Position numbers and translations under genes: made by a program
Notes under the pieces: generated by a model
The model's database searches: none
The model's input: the letters and a program-made list of their open reading frames with translations, nothing else
What the model was told of the DNA's origin: nothing
Assembly (NCBI GenBank): GCA_907165065.1
Contig: OU015528.1
Coordinates: 21,032,015 to 21,096,014, forward strand
Source of the DNA: Caprimulgus europaeus
Lineage: Eukaryota; Chordata; Aves; Caprimulgiformes; Caprimulgidae
Length of the DNA stretch: 64,000 nt
Direction of reading: 5' to 3'
In this document: piece after piece, positions 26,901-36,130 of the stretch
Layout of the letters: each line of letters opens with the position of its first letter
Numbering within the stretch: the first letter of the stretch is position 1

Positions 26901-29900
26901 ATAGTGACTAGCAGTTCATTATGTTCTAGAAGGAGGTTGGCTGAAATTTGTTTCATAGTAGGATTTGTGTCAGAAGGATGTACTTATGCATTGCCTGTCC
27001 TTTGAATAAAGAGATCTTTGATGGGGTCTTTTTGTCTTTTTATGATCTGATCTACTGACCCTAAACTGCTTATAAATTGGCATGTCATCATCCAGAACTA
27101 AACTGAATCAAGCAGATGAAACACAAATACGAGGTACTGTTAGTGGTCTCTGTGCCATAATTTGGGAACTGCTGCCTTAGTCCATACACTAAGGCAATAA
27201 TTATTGTCTCCTGCAAGGAGATTTTGAGACTGGAGTCCTGTTGTTAGGTTTAACAGTTGTTAAGCGTAAATCCTAACAGCTCTGCCAAAGGCTGGTGAAA
27301 ATGAGTGAGTGTCTTGACATAAAAAATTATAGTGAACTCTGCTAGATGAAACCAGTTTTCCTACATAATGTGAGAAAAGGAGTATCTGCTTCCTACTCTT
27401 ATCTCTCAATTTCTGTTCTTTTTCTGATTTTGTTTCCCATCTGCACCCTTCTATTGTAGCACTCTTTGTGTTGTTACCTTTTTTACATGCTTCATTTACC
27501 TGTAGGCCATGTTCTTATTTCTTGCCAAAGACCTTAGAACTTAAGGCTGTTTTTCTTTCTTCTTCAGCTCCTTAATCAAAAATCTGTTCTCTCTTTTCTC
27601 TGCAGCCAGATACAGTACAAGGTTTGTAGCCAGTATTGTTTAATGTTGGGTGGTATTTTATACTGGAAATGTTTTTTCGACTTATGCTATTAGGTTTTGG
27701 TTATAACTCCCTGATGCATTCACATTTTCCTAACGCTGCAAATATTTAGAACTTGTTAGTTGTCCAAGTGAAAGAATTACTGCTTGCAGAGTACTTCCAT
27801 GCTTTATGTATTTGTAGTGTTATGGCTTCTGTGGCAGTTAACTGTCTGTAAAATGACACTGGATGGATATCGTCTGTTAAAATGGAACTTTTTTAAACTA
27901 TAGCAGTAGGCTGGTTCACCCTCCTTGCCAGTTCTGATATGCAAAAAGTTCTTAGTAGTAACAGCAGTTGTGTGTGGAGTACCAATACTGTTCTGCAGCC
28001 GAGTTCCTAGACTCTGAGTATCATCTCATGAAGTCTTACAGAATCCATCTTTGTGCTCAAGCAGCCTATGTGGGTAAGTAGTAAGTCAACACTGCTTTCT
28101 GAAAAAGAATTGTAGAGAAGGTGACTGCTGCAAGGGAACCCAGTATGTTACTGCCTGAAGAGATGTGCAGTGAGATGAGAAGTACCTGCCTAGATGGTTT
28201 GCAATAGTCAGGTGTGATGGGTTTTCTAGGGGGCTAGGGGGAAGGAGAACAGTGGAGGCAAGTTATAGTCCTCAAAGGTGTATTTTGCCTGGCTCTTCAT
28301 GCCCTTTTCAGAAACCAGTGTGTTGGCTTTATTTCCACCTGTTTCTGTTTCCGCAGGTGTGGATGAAAATCACAAAGATTTTAATAAAATTAGTAAGGGG
28401 AACACAATATCTTTTTCTTTTCTTGATTCATCCGCATGTGTTGTGGAGGGTGCCATGGACCTTCTGATTATTGTGAAGGCTCTGGAAACCAGGGAAAGTG
28501 GTTTCTTTTAACACCTCAACTACTGCTTCGCTTAGGATTGGTCCTGGTTTTGGGTCGTCTTTTGTTCTAGGCATTACTTTTCCTCTTTTTTTCTGTTACC
28601 TGTGTCTCATGTGTTAGGGGGGTCCCTTCTCCCCAGGATTTTACTACTGCTGGTACGTGCTTGAGAACAATGAGAGGTTTGGGAATTTAGGGGCTCCTTT
28701 TCCATTGTTCTTTCAGCTCTGTGCTCCCCTCTTCTAGCTGTGAAGACACAGACTACTCAAACAAAGTACCACTAAGTGGTTCTTCTCCTGGAGTAGTTGA
28801 TGAATTTGGTCATGGCTATCCCTGTAGTCCTGGAGAGAGAGCCCTTCCCTCCACTTTGCTGGTTTGTGGCCCCACTTCTTTGGCCCTTGGAGTTGGTGCC
28901 TGTTACTGCTTCTGTTCTGAGGGTATGCAGAGTGCTTCCCTTCCTGAGGCTCTTGCTCTCTGTGGCCTGTTGAGTACATTGTACAGTGTTTCATTTCTTT
29001 TTCTGGTTGGTATGTTGCTAGGTGAGCCTGCTTATTTAATAAATAAATAAAAAAAAATTATTCCCCTAGGGATTCAGTACTAAAATCAGAGAATCACAGA
29101 ATAGGTGAAGGTGGAAGAGGCCTATGACGATCATCTAGTCCAGCCCCACTCCTGCTCAAAGCAGAGTCAGCCATAGCAGGTTGCTCAGGGTTATGTCCAG
29201 CCAGGTTTTGTACGTCTCCAAGGATGGACACTCCACAGACTTTTTCTGGGCAACTTGTCCCACTGTTTGACCATGCTAACAATTTTTAAAAAATAAAAAA
29301 AAAATCCTAATTTTAAAATGGAATTTCCTCTATTTTGATTTGTGCTTATTCCTCTTGTTCTTTTACTTGGCACCACTGAAGAGTCGGGCTCAATCTTCTT
29401 TACTCCCCCCACCAGATTTTTATACACATAGATAAAATCCCACTGACCTTTCTCTACTACAGTAAAGAAACAGTTGCAGCACTCTGAGCCTCTCCATGTA
29501 GCTCACGTGGTCCAAGCCCTTCAACATCTTCATGGCCGTCGTAGGCCTGGAAGCTGTATGGTATCTATTTTGAAATCCACTTTTATGTGTCACAGAGTCA
29601 ATGGAAAAATGTAGGAGTTGCAAGTATCATCAAATATAACCAGCAGCATATAGTGCTTAGAGTGTCACTCTTCAAAAGATCTGATTTCTTCTTATGAAGA
29701 CTTTGAGGTCAGAATGCTAAGTGAGAGTAACTTAATTGGTAGCAATAGCCTCATTCTAGGGGAGAAAGGAGTAAGTGCTCCTTCTAGTCATCCAAGCTGA
29801 TTGCAGTTACATAATAAAACACACAGCACTTGCTGTGTAGAAGCAGCAGCTGTTGCTATCTTTTCTTGTGAACTTTGTACTAAGAGAAAATTGTGTGTGT

Positions 29901-32147
29901 TTTTATGTTTATATATATATATGCTATGGTATTTGCAATAACAATAAAGAAAAATCTTGGCTTGTTCAAGCTCTTTCAATTTTCCATCTTAAGGTGGAGA
30001 AAAGAATATTGGCTCATGCCAATATACAATGGTATATGTCACTCCTGCAGCAGCTACTGTTGCACCTCTTCTCTTATGAAGTCACAGAAACCAGCCTCGA
30101 CTGAGTGTGTCCCTATGGATGCATTTGTGCATATCTCAGCACTAAAATGACATTCTGTATTTGATGATAGACTTTAGCCATATCTTCATTGTAATAACTC
30201 CACTGTGCTTTCTTCCTCTATATTTTTTGAATGCCCAGTTACAATCCAGCTGATGATTTACAGATTTTTTGCTACAGTTAATGTTGCTGAGCAGTTAGAA
30301 TCCTACAGCCTGGCTGACCGAGAGTTTCTTTTCATTAAAAATCAAACCCCAAACCAAGATGATGTTCTGTTTAGTTGTTATCACATTATATGTGGGTTTT
30401 AAGAATGTTTTAGAAGTTTAATATTACAGAAAATGTAACAGTTAAAATATTAACTGTATATTTTCTATATAATTCTAGGTACGACGGGAACTGGATGAAA
30501 AAATCACTAAAGAACTCGAACAGGGTAATGTGTTATTTTGTTAGGAGTGTTCTCACTCTTGAAAATAAGGGCTTGAAAGCTGTCAAGTTCCTGTGCTAAG
30601 CACAGGGAGGTTTTTTTCTGCTAGCTTTCCAGTTTAGACTTGAATGTGAAAACTTCCTGCTTACCAAAATCTTGTGTAGAATGTTATGCAGTTGCCTGGG
30701 GGCAGGGAGGGAAAAAATAAGCACAGAGAAAACCGACCTATTTACCTATTTCCCCCACACAGATACACTTGGCTTAAACTGAAGTCACCTTTCACTAGAG
30801 TTAATCCTCAAGCACAAACATCAAACAAAAAAAGCCATGAGATAAGGTTTTTTAGACTTCAGCCATCGCTTCTCCTTCCATGTACGCTGATTGCATTCGG
30901 CACTAAACCATAGACATTTTCTGCTGCTAGTTTTTGATTTTTGCTATGTCTCATTCATTGCTTGTATTTGTAGTTTATATGTTGCAATCTTTTTTGAACA
31001 ATCAAGAATATAATCAGTGACAAAATATATCCTTTCTTTAAGAAAACATAAGTCAGTAGTGTTTAGGCAAACATAAGATGAGTTGAATGCTTGCAATATA
31101 CATAGCATAAAACATGCTCTATAATAATGAGGCCAGCTGACCAAAGAGGAATTCCGCCTATTTCATTATGATTACTCCTCCAGAGTCACCACTTTGCAGT
31201 GGCTGGTGCTATTTCACAGCAGGTAGCCCCTGAGACCATTTCCTTCTGTTCCTGTATGCTTTTAATCACATAGAGCTTGTTCAGCTGTAGCTTCCATAGC
31301 TCTTCCCATGTGTCTGAATGGACACGAAGCCATTGTATTGTATCCATGTGCATTTTTGAACATAATTGTGTATCTGCTAGGAGTCACAGAGTATGTTTTG
31401 TCTGAAAAAAGGTGGCTGGAGGAAGATGGCAAAGGTGGGTTTGCTTTCATTGAGTATGTGTTTTAATGGAGGAAAGAGGAGTTTACCAGGGCAAATTATA
31501 AAGACGCCCCTCAGAGAGGGTGCGAGGCCGGGAAATTTATCCTGGCCTGACTGCAGTGCAAAGGTGTTTGTGTTTTCACAGGCTTATTCTTTTAAAGTTT
31601 GTCACAGCAAATGCAGAAGTTGTTTTTTAGGAGTAGTGTTCCAGTAAATCACTAGTTTGAACGTTTAAGGACAGCAGACACTTGAGGTTGAAGAGGTCTG
31701 CAGGGGGCTAAATTTAGCACTGGTGTAAGCAGGAGTCATTTGTGGATTCCCTGACATTGTTCAGTGTCTAGCCTCTGGAATTTCTTTCACTAGCTTTAGA
31801 AACACTGTTGACTGATAAGCAAATGTGGAAAAAATAGGTATCTTCCTTTGTGCCTAGACCTTTCATTGTTGTGTTCCCTTGGAAGTTTTTAAATCTTTCT
31901 GGTTGTGCTCTCTGCAGTTACCCATGTTTATACAGTGACTTACTTGGCCCTGTCTACTGTAAAAGTAACACCAGGAATCTTGTCTCTTTTCTCCCTAGCC
32001 ACTGCTGAACTTGAAACTGGATCTGCTGGGGCTTCTCCCATGGTATCTACTAATGGATCTTCAAAAAATTTCCATGTTGACCAGGATCCCCTTTGCAGGG
32101 CAATACAGGACTACCGTGATGTTTTAACAAAAAATTATCTGATTTGA
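162..32147 (+). CDS. ANKRD26: ANKRD26-family coiled-coil protein, 3' part of gene (17 exons, 1162 codons in window)
   Basis: Seventeen exons (listed separately) splice in frame with GT-AG borders and sum to 3489 nt, including the TGA at 32145-32147. The first in-window exon begins at a splice acceptor, so the N-terminal ankyrin-repeat exons lie off the left edge. The encoded part is almost entirely charged heptad-type coiled coil. The single 954-nt exon (6864-7817) corresponds to the region annotated in mammals as the CCDC144C-like coiled coil, and exons at 21-23 kb to the DUF3496 region. Characteristic stretches include [33 protein letters not shown] and the C-terminal LTKNYLI. Known ANKRD26 localises to centriole distal appendages and recruits PIDD1; that role is family knowledge, not visible here. 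No frameshift or stop interrupts any exon, so the gene looks functional. The alternative name is ANKRD7, because LSM8 lies next door and in human LSM8 neighbours ANKRD7; the protein type is certain, the orthology is not. Confidence 0.9.
364..947 (-). mobile_element. Solo LTR of an avian ERVL-type retrovirus
   Basis: A 584-bp TG...CA unit read on the minus strand, starting tgtgctggttttggctggga. It is flanked by identical 5-bp direct repeats TTTCT at 359-363 and 948-952, the target-site duplication size expected for ERVL. On the minus strand a TATA-like cataca lies near 678 and an ATTAAA near 489 (plus-strand tttaat), which sets the orientation. No internal retroviral sequence adjoins it, so it is a recombined solo LTR. 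It lies in the intron between the first two exons of the window. Confidence 0.85.
1385..2185 (-). mobile_element. Degenerate ERV LTR-type element (second LTR family)
   Basis: This GC-rich stretch contains repeated phrases such as ctgctcca/catgggctgcagg and the segment gtcacaggcaaaacagactc, which recurs at 4132-4151 with one change. It matches my memory of a long avian ERV LTR read on its minus strand. Short plus and minus open frames across it are repeat-derived. Ends were not defined by target duplications. It lies just upstream of the acceptor of the next exon. Confidence 0.55.
2257..2470 (+). CDS. ANKRD26: ANKRD26-like exon 2
   Basis: The acceptor is ctcaaaatag and the donor is taa|gtatgt. 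It enters in phase 1 (completing a Gly codon) and leaves in phase 2. It encodes the start of the long coiled coil, [17 protein letters not shown] through [10 protein letters not shown]. Confidence 0.92.
2975..3440 (+). mobile_element. CR1 LINE fragment (ORF2 3' region), sense orientation
   Basis: Phrases typical of the CR1 3' ORF are visible: aaattcagcaaggacaaaagc, ctgcacttgaga, and aggccaacagcattctgggct. It is heavily mutated, with no long open frame, and lacks the CR1 3' terminal octamer repeats. It is intronic. Confidence 0.75.
4005..4440 (-). mobile_element. Truncated ERV LTR-type element related to 1385-2185
   Basis: It shares the ggtcacaggcaaaatagactc segment and the cttccccccacccctccc stretch with the element at 1385-2185, in the same orientation. 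It is shorter and its boundaries are approximate. Confidence 0.5.
4885..5068 (+). CDS. ANKRD26: ANKRD26-like exon 3
   Basis: The acceptor is aaatcctag and the donor is cag|gtatat. It enters in phase 2 and ends in phase 0. It encodes [19 protein letters not shown] and [20 protein letters not shown], a strong family-diagnostic stretch. Confidence 0.93.
5521..5667 (+). CDS. ANKRD26: ANKRD26-like exon 4
   Basis: A 49-codon exon in phase 0 at both ends. The acceptor is ttaactgtag and the donor is gag|gtaagc. Coiled coil: [20 protein letters not shown] through RTIGKKSE. Confidence 0.93.
6345..6362. repeat. (TA)n microsatellite
   Basis: About nine TA units within an intron. Probably length-polymorphic. 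Confidence 0.9.
6864..7817 (+). CDS. ANKRD26: ANKRD26-like exon 5, large coiled-coil exon
   Basis: A single 318-codon exon in phase 0 at both ends. The acceptor is ccctgtcattcag and the donor is gag|gtaaag. It covers residues 229-546 of the visible protein and corresponds to the CCDC144C-like coiled-coil domain. No stop or frameshift interrupts it. Stretches such as [20 protein letters not shown] and [20 protein letters not shown] are family-diagnostic. The preceding in-frame ATG at 6846 is intronic and not the gene start. Confidence 0.95.
7818..9738 (+). other. Intron, nothing recognised beyond a TA microsatellite
   Basis: AT-rich intron sequence. A (TA)n/T tract lies at 9271-9297. I see no further exon, RNA gene or clear transposon. 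Confidence 0.6.
9739..9891 (+). CDS. ANKRD26: ANKRD26-like exon 6
   Basis: A 51-codon exon in phase 0 at both ends. The acceptor is tgtttcactag and the donor is aag|gtacct. It begins [20 protein letters not shown], one of the best conserved parts of the family. Confidence 0.94.
10832..11007 (+). CDS. ANKRD26: ANKRD26-like exon 7
   Basis: The acceptor is tcactttccag and the donor is aaca|gtaaga. It enters in phase 0 and leaves in phase 2. Coiled coil: [20 protein letters not shown] through [11 protein letters not shown]. Confidence 0.92.
11209..11302 (+). CDS. ANKRD26: ANKRD26-like exon 8
   Basis: The acceptor is atttctttttaag and the donor is tca|gtaagc. It enters in phase 2 and ends in phase 0. 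It encodes [20 protein letters not shown] and [11 protein letters not shown]. Confidence 0.92.
11572..11810 (+). ncRNA. RN7SL: 7SL (SRP) RNA copy, 5'- and 3'-truncated pseudogene
   Basis: About 239 bp match vertebrate 7SL RNA in order: ggtgacgcgcacctgtagtc (Alu domain with A-box-like segment), cgggaggctgggcccg, ggatcgcttgagcccagg, ctgggctgcagtgcgct, then the S-domain segments accaggttg and gaggggtgaaccagcc. It starts a few nucleotides inside the RNA 5' end. It stops before the final 3' Alu-domain strand, at the point where ERVL sequence begins. Substitutions and the missing 3' end argue for a retropseudogene rather than an active SRP RNA gene. It sits in the intron between exons 8 and 9. Confidence 0.88.
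11812..13290 (-). mobile_element. ERVL-type endogenous retrovirus pol fragment (RNase H-integrase), defective
   Basis: Read on the minus strand the order is: end of reverse transcriptase/connection (motif TPTEKEVLA near 13130), RNase H, integrase zinc finger, then integrase core. Minus frame 12922-12521 holds RNase H, with the first acidic motif in LFTDGS, a Glu in [11 protein letters not shown] and an Asp in [11 protein letters not shown]. Minus frame 12591-12001 carries the rest of RNase H and the HHCC zinc finger (H-x3-H, C-x2-C within 12325-12200). The two frames overlap by shift near 12560, and the integrase core continues below 12001 in another frame. There are no LTRs, gag or env. It is a non-functional remnant, joined at its lower end to the 7SL copy. 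Confidence 0.85.
14051..14128 (+). CDS. ANKRD26: ANKRD26-like exon 9
   Basis: A 26-codon exon in phase 0 at both ends. The acceptor is aatgcttttctag and the donor is cag|gtacat. It encodes [20 protein letters not shown] followed by a His-rich DHHHQQ end. Confidence 0.9.
14371..14444 (+). mobile_element. 3' tip of the same LTR family as 364-947
   Basis: About 74 bp, from ctccccccatcccaccagag to actggggttaaatg, is the reverse complement of the 370-447 end of the solo LTR, with substitutions. The rest of the LTR is missing. Confidence 0.7.
15282..15416 (+). CDS. ANKRD26: ANKRD26-like exon 10
   Basis: A 45-codon exon in phase 0 at both ends. The acceptor is ttgctttcacag and the donor is cag|gtgagc. 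It encodes [20 protein letters not shown] and the helix [15 protein letters not shown]. The leading ATG is internal to the transcript. Confidence 0.92.
16495..16607 (+). CDS. ANKRD26: ANKRD26-like exon 11
   Basis: The acceptor is ttctattttgaaag and the donor is agag|gtatgg. It enters in phase 0 and leaves in phase 2. It encodes [20 protein letters not shown] and [16 protein letters not shown]. Confidence 0.9.
16608..18230 (+). other. Intron without recognised elements
   Basis: AT-rich intron sequence. I see no exon, RNA gene or transposon that I can support. Confidence 0.5.
18231..18372 (+). CDS. ANKRD26: ANKRD26-like exon 12
   Basis: The acceptor is tttgctgtgcag and the donor is aag|gtgagc. 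It enters in phase 2 and ends in phase 0. It encodes [20 protein letters not shown] and a helix ending NEVGRLRTK. An (AG)n purine run encodes the ERERE stretch. Confidence 0.92.
18515..19292 (-). mobile_element. CR1 LINE 3' part, antisense to the gene
   Basis: The plus strand starts with cacagaatcactgagttgcc, the reverse complement of the CR1 3' end. It then carries the reverse of the ORF2 C-terminal region (ctccaggggtggggactcca; gctccagcacctccatgtcc). Minus frame 18882-18592 retains a recognisable CR1 reading frame ([20 protein letters not shown]). It lies in the 2.6-kb intron between exons 12 and 13. Confidence 0.92.
19395..19700. repeat. GC-rich unclassified segment, probable old interspersed repeat
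   Basis: The GC content is much higher than in the surrounding intron. It has repeat-like phrases (ggccaggctgtcc, ggccagggaacagatctgg, caggtcaggccacagggaca) but no open frame and no family I can name. Confidence 0.3.
20941..20973 (+). repeat. T33 homopolymer forming the polypyrimidine tract of exon 13
   Basis: Thirty-three uninterrupted T residues, followed by cctgtctacag, immediately precede the exon 13 acceptor at 20984. Length variation is expected. Confidence 0.95.
20985..21266 (+). CDS. ANKRD26: ANKRD26-like exon 13
   Basis: A 94-codon exon in phase 0 at both ends. The donor is cag|gtaagt. Coiled coil: [20 protein letters not shown] through [20 protein letters not shown], a conserved family segment. 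Confidence 0.94.
21977..22212 (+). CDS. ANKRD26: ANKRD26-like exon 14 (DUF3496 region)
   Basis: The acceptor is ttatttgcttcag and the donor is aag|gtaagt. It enters in phase 0 and leaves in phase 2. It encodes [38 protein letters not shown] and [20 protein letters not shown], which match the C-terminal DUF3496 region of the family. Confidence 0.94.
22922..23168 (+). CDS. ANKRD26: ANKRD26-like exon 15
   Basis: The acceptor is tggatgtttcag and the donor is aag|gtaagt. It enters in phase 2 and ends in phase 0. It begins in the helix [20 protein letters not shown] and continues into a Ser/Asn/Gly-rich non-helical linker, ending NRVEAYVAK. Confidence 0.92.
23169..30478 (+). other. Long intron before the two terminal exons
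   Basis: A 7.3-kb intron. It contains the CR1 at 29087-29555, an A15 tract near 25635, and a locally GC-richer part at 28.2-29.0 kb. I found no additional exon of this gene and no other gene. Confidence 0.55.
29087..29555 (-). mobile_element. CR1 LINE 3' part, antisense
   Basis: It starts cagagaatcacagaatagg and continues gatcatctagtccagccc and ggatggacactccacagac, the reversed CR1 3' region. An A-rich insertion (aaaaaataaaaaaaaaatcc) interrupts it at 29286-29308. Confidence 0.88.
30479..30524 (+). CDS. ANKRD26: ANKRD26-like exon 16 (46-nt exon)
   Basis: The acceptor is tatataattctag and the donor is cagg|gtaatg. It enters in phase 0 and leaves in phase 1. It encodes [15 protein letters not shown], matching the family's short helical segment before the C-terminal tail. 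It is too short to stand out as an open frame, but the phases require it. Confidence 0.88.
31999..32147 (+). CDS. ANKRD26: ANKRD26-like terminal coding exon
   Basis: The acceptor is ttctccctag. It enters in phase 1 and ends with TGA at 32145-32147. It encodes [20 protein letters not shown] and the conserved C-terminus [10 protein letters not shown]. Confidence 0.94.
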
Positions 32148-32262
32148 ACAAAATGCTAGGGAAAGGCTCTGGAAATAATTTTGTTTACACAGTGCACCTA
32201 TGGTTTCCCATCTCACAGTTCAGATGTGAAAGCCTGTTTCTTGCAGTCTGAATATAAATTCT

Positions 32263-32268
32263 ATTAAA
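32263..32268 (+). promoter_or_regulatory. Candidate polyadenylation signal ATTAAA of the ANKRD26-like gene
   Basis: ATTAAA lies 116 nt after the stop codon. An AATAAA at 33428-33433 is an alternative site that would put the CR1 at 32621 in a longer 3' UTR. Confidence 0.5.
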
Positions 32269-32620
32269 TGGATGTCAAGCACATTACGCTTATCTGTTGG
32301 TTTATTGATGCATAGTTGTTTTATTTTGCATTGTTAAAATGTTTTTTATTAAGGTAGATGCATTATTTAGTCCTTTCAATCCTATGTTTTTTTTAATGTT
32401 TCCAGTGTTATTTTAAAGCTTAGGACATTATTTGATGTGCTTTGAGCCTGCTGCAGTGAGTATTTCTGCTGATAAAGTGGAAGTTTTGCCAGTGTTCAAG
32501 CTGGAGAATAGGGCACTTTACATTGCTGTCACTTTATGCGCCTTAGGTTTAAAATTACTGTGAGTGTATAGTAGTGCCAAGGAAGTCATTATGTGGTCTT
32601 TTTGATGTGTTTGCTTTGTA

Positions 32621-32870
32621 TCACAGAACCACAGAATGGGTGAGGTTGGAGGGCACCTCTGGAGGTCATCTGGTCCAGCCCCCCTGCTAAAGGAGGACCA
32701 CCTAGAGCCAGTTGCCCATGTTGGCTTTTGAATATCTCCAAGGATGGAGACTCCACAGCCTCCATGGGCAACCTGTGCCAGTGCTCATTCACCCTTGAAG
32801 TAAAGTGTTTCCTGATGCTCAGACAGAACCTTCTGTGTTTCAGTTTGTGCCCACTGCCTCTCAGGGTATT
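32621..32870 (-). mobile_element. CR1 LINE 3' end, antisense, downstream of the ANKRD26-like stop
   Basis: It begins tcacagaaccacagaatggg. The minus frame keeps the CR1 C-terminal phrases HKLKHRRFCLSIRKHF and EAVESPSLEIFKS. Confidence 0.9.
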
Positions 32871-34189
32871 CATGTTGAATTTTGCATTAAAAATTGCTGC
32901 AGCTTTAGACATTTGCAGTTCTTCTGTCAACACCTGTGGTGCACCTGATACACTTCATATAAGGGGGAAAAAAAGGAAGGTTATTATATGGTCTTTCAGT
33001 CTCCTTGGTACTTTCCAAAACTCATGTGATAGGATAGCCTATTTTTTTGTTGCTGCTAACAGCTGATGATACGGTGGCTGTAGCCCAGATGTTAGCCAGT
33101 GTTGTGGGACATTTGTGTCAACAAGCAGTTTTACTTAAGGGAGTTACCTGTTGTTACTCAAGATCTGCAGTTGTCATTTCACATCTACAAAAGTCACTAG
33201 TGATCAGAAGAAAGTCCCAATTCTGGAAAAGTAAGAATGGTTGTACTGAGATGAATTAAGACTGGAAGAATTTGGGGGTTTTACCCACTAATTGAAGGAC
33301 TTGAGTTAACAGGCAGTGACAAAAGCAATGAATGCTGCTGTGACACTGTTCTTTTTTATATTAACACATTTTTGTGAAGCTAATACACTGTATTTAATTC
33401 CAGATATTCTGTTTTAACTTGATATTTAATAAACTTTGTAATCTAGCGTATGGCTCTGTTTTATTGTTCCCCTTCTTGACTTTGCTTTCCACCCCCTTCC
33501 CTGCCCATGTAACTCTCCAGAGCTCTCCTCTGCTCACTTCACCTCTGTTCACAGCTACATCTTTAGCATGTCCTGGAGGCCAGGCAAATGGCCAGCATGC
33601 CTTTGTGTCCTTTTCCTCTGGGGAGGCCTGAAGAGCAGTTGCGTTAATTTCAGGGACTAGAGTTGAGGTGTTGCTGATAATCAGTTCCCAGACTCTTCCT
33701 GTATTTTAGAGGAATCTTGTGGTCTGGGCAGAAGGTAGTGTGTGAGCTTCTGGTAGCTGTGAAACACTGGCAGATCCCACAGGTTTTAATCCCGTGGGAA
33801 GCTGGCCAATTTGTAGCCTGCATAGGGAAAAAGTTTTAAGAAATTTCTCTGGCCTGCACCAGAGTGGTTAGAGAAGTTCAGCTTTTGGTACTTTCTAGCA
33901 TCAATCCACAGAGAAAGCAGATGTAGAACATCTTGGCCTTCACTTTGTGTTGTCATTGTGATTAAACTCAGGCATGACCTGTTTTCAAGTTTGTTCCTGA
34001 CTGCTGTGTGCTGCCAGTTGTCGGTGAGAGAGGAAAGTTCTTGGCTAGTGGAGCAGCAGAACAGAAATTCAATGTTGGCATCTGGTGTAACAGGAGTTGA
34101 CAGCAGTTACAATGGGGTGGGGGCTGAGGGAGTAAAGAGAAGTCCAGTCAATTCCTTCACTTGAAAGTCCTTCTCATGTCACTGTGAGG

Positions 34190-34545
34190 CTCCTCTTGAT
34201 GATCTTGGAGAGGCCATGGCACTCGGGGGAAGCTCCTGATGCCTGGAAGACAGGGAATATCTATCCTGTCTTAAAGAAGGGTGAGAAATAGGAGCTGAGG
34301 AACTACTGGCCAGTCCAGCCTCATCTTACTGCATGGGAAGGTGATGGAGCACATCCTCCTGGAAGCCATTTCCAAAGATGTTGGGGACAACAAGGTGATG
34401 GGGAGGAGTCAGTGGGGCTTTGCCAAGGGGGCAAATGATGCTGTGCTAATCTGGTAGCCTTCTATGATGACATGAGTAATTCAGTGGATAAAGAGAGAGC
34501 AGTGCATGTTGCTTACCTTGACTTAAGCAAGGCTTTCTCTGGTTT
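34190..34545 (+). mobile_element. CR1 LINE reverse transcriptase fragment, sense
   Basis: It carries the CR1 RT-region phrases ggccatggcactcggggga, gaaggtgatggagcacatcc, ccttctatgatgacatgag and taccttgacttaagcaaggc. It has frameshifts and a deletion. This is an internal CR1 segment, unlike the 3' ends elsewhere in the window. Confidence 0.85.
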
Positions 34546-35615
34546 TCACTGTAACAGTGAAGTTCAGCTTTTGGAACTTCCTGATCTCTCCAAAGAGAAA
34601 TCAAATGTGTTTCTTAATTTCTTTGCTAAGGTATGTTAGAAACCCTAATTTGGGTTCCTGACTACTCTTGGGCTTCTCTGCTCCCCTGGGCTGGTGTAGA
34701 TGGGCCTTTGATGGGCTGATGGCTCCTGTGATAGGCCTGGGTGCAGCCCAGGTTTTATTGCAGTGTCCCTTTCGCCCCACCCTCACTATCCTCAAGCAGA
34801 GGAGCTTTTATCACATAAATATGATAACCCAGCACTTAACTCCTCAGTGTCTCAACACCTTCCAGCCTGCACAGGGGTCAGGATTCTCACCACTGTGTCA
34901 CTTGTACCCATTATTTACCCATAAAAGGTCACATAATTGGCAAGAAGACCTTTGGCCCATGTCAATTTACACTCTTTGTGTCTGTCCCAATCTTTCCTCA
35001 TCCCAATGTCTGTTAACCTAATGTTGCTATTTGCTCACTGACTTCTTTTAACTTATGAAACAGATTTAACAGTGCAGAATGCTTAAAGAAATAGCACTGT
35101 GAAAGACTGCTTCTTAATCTGCTTGCAATTATGTCTTTGCATGACTCTTCCTATTGCAGCTAGTTTGAGAAGATTATGAAAATCATCATTACAATAGACC
35201 TCTGCTAACTGACAGGGAGGTATCATGTCACCTAGAAAAGTCCCCTAAAACAAGGAGTTGACAACCAGTTATTTAGTCTTTACTGTACCATCAGTTTGGC
35301 TTATGCCTCCTCCTGCCCATCAGTTACATATTGCCAGTAGCAGATGGTGTTCACTGTTTGAACTTGCAAATTAAGCTGATAACTCTATTTCTTGACACTG
35401 TCAGCCTTGAATAGGCAACTTGCTTTTCATAGATAGCACCACCTTTCCCTAAGCTTAAGCATTACTTTAGCTGAGGTTGCTATAGTAGCTGACCATTCTA
35501 CTATCTGTTAACTATGATGAATTTTTAATCATTATTTACTATTGATATTAATTTAATCACTGCTATAAGCACAACAAGGACGGTGACTTATACAGGCAAG
35601 AAGCACAGTCCATCT

Positions 35616-35621
35616 TTTATT
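35616..35621 (-). promoter_or_regulatory. Candidate AATAAA for the unrecognised minus-strand gene
   Basis: AATAAA on the minus strand lies about 350 nt downstream of the stop codon at 35977-35975. Confidence 0.45.
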
Positions 35622-35974
35622 CAGGATAATTTGGACTACATTCTAGTCAAACCTTATGAGCACAGCTCGTAAGTGTGTCACATATGACAATGACAACTTT
35701 CATTTTTTTATCTTATCTTGCTATTTCTGTCTTAACTGTAGATACAGCATAAAAATTCAGCTCCCACCTTAGAGACCCATTCTCGTATGTCTACAACGGT
35801 CCCTCTATGTAGAGTGGAGCTCTAGGTGTCTTTGTAAACAAGAAAAAAAAAAAACAACTCGCCTCCTTCACGTTTATGAATGCTTGTGTCATCTACCTAG
35901 ACACTACTGCCAGTGATGAACTGCTGACTGCCACAGCTTTAGAGAAAAGTTACTTTTTGTCTCCAGTTGTATTA

Positions 35975-36130
35975 TCAAAATCCTGTGCATACAGCTACAT
36001 TTCCTGTTGCAAACTTTTTCCAGTTGGAAACTTTGGTGATTTCATAAATAATGTTCAGCAGCTTAAAAGCCCAAGGTGATGAAGGGCCAGGCAGGAAGAA
36101 CTGAGGATCTCGACGTTGCTCTGGGTACAT
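35975..36130 (-). CDS. Unrecognised gene, terminal coding exon
   Basis: The acceptor is cactttttaacacacag, directly before ATG TAC (an internal Met). It is phase 0, with 51 codons and then TGA. It encodes MYPEQRRDPQFFLPGPSSPW and AFKLLNIIYEITKVSNWKKF. Confidence 0.5.
   Translation of the reverse strand: MYPEQRRDPQFFLPGPSSPWAFKLLNIIYEITKVSNWKKFATGNVAVCTGF

Noticed and set aside
32589-32933. 114-codon minus-strand frame
   Set aside because: CR1 ORF2 remnant, not a host gene.
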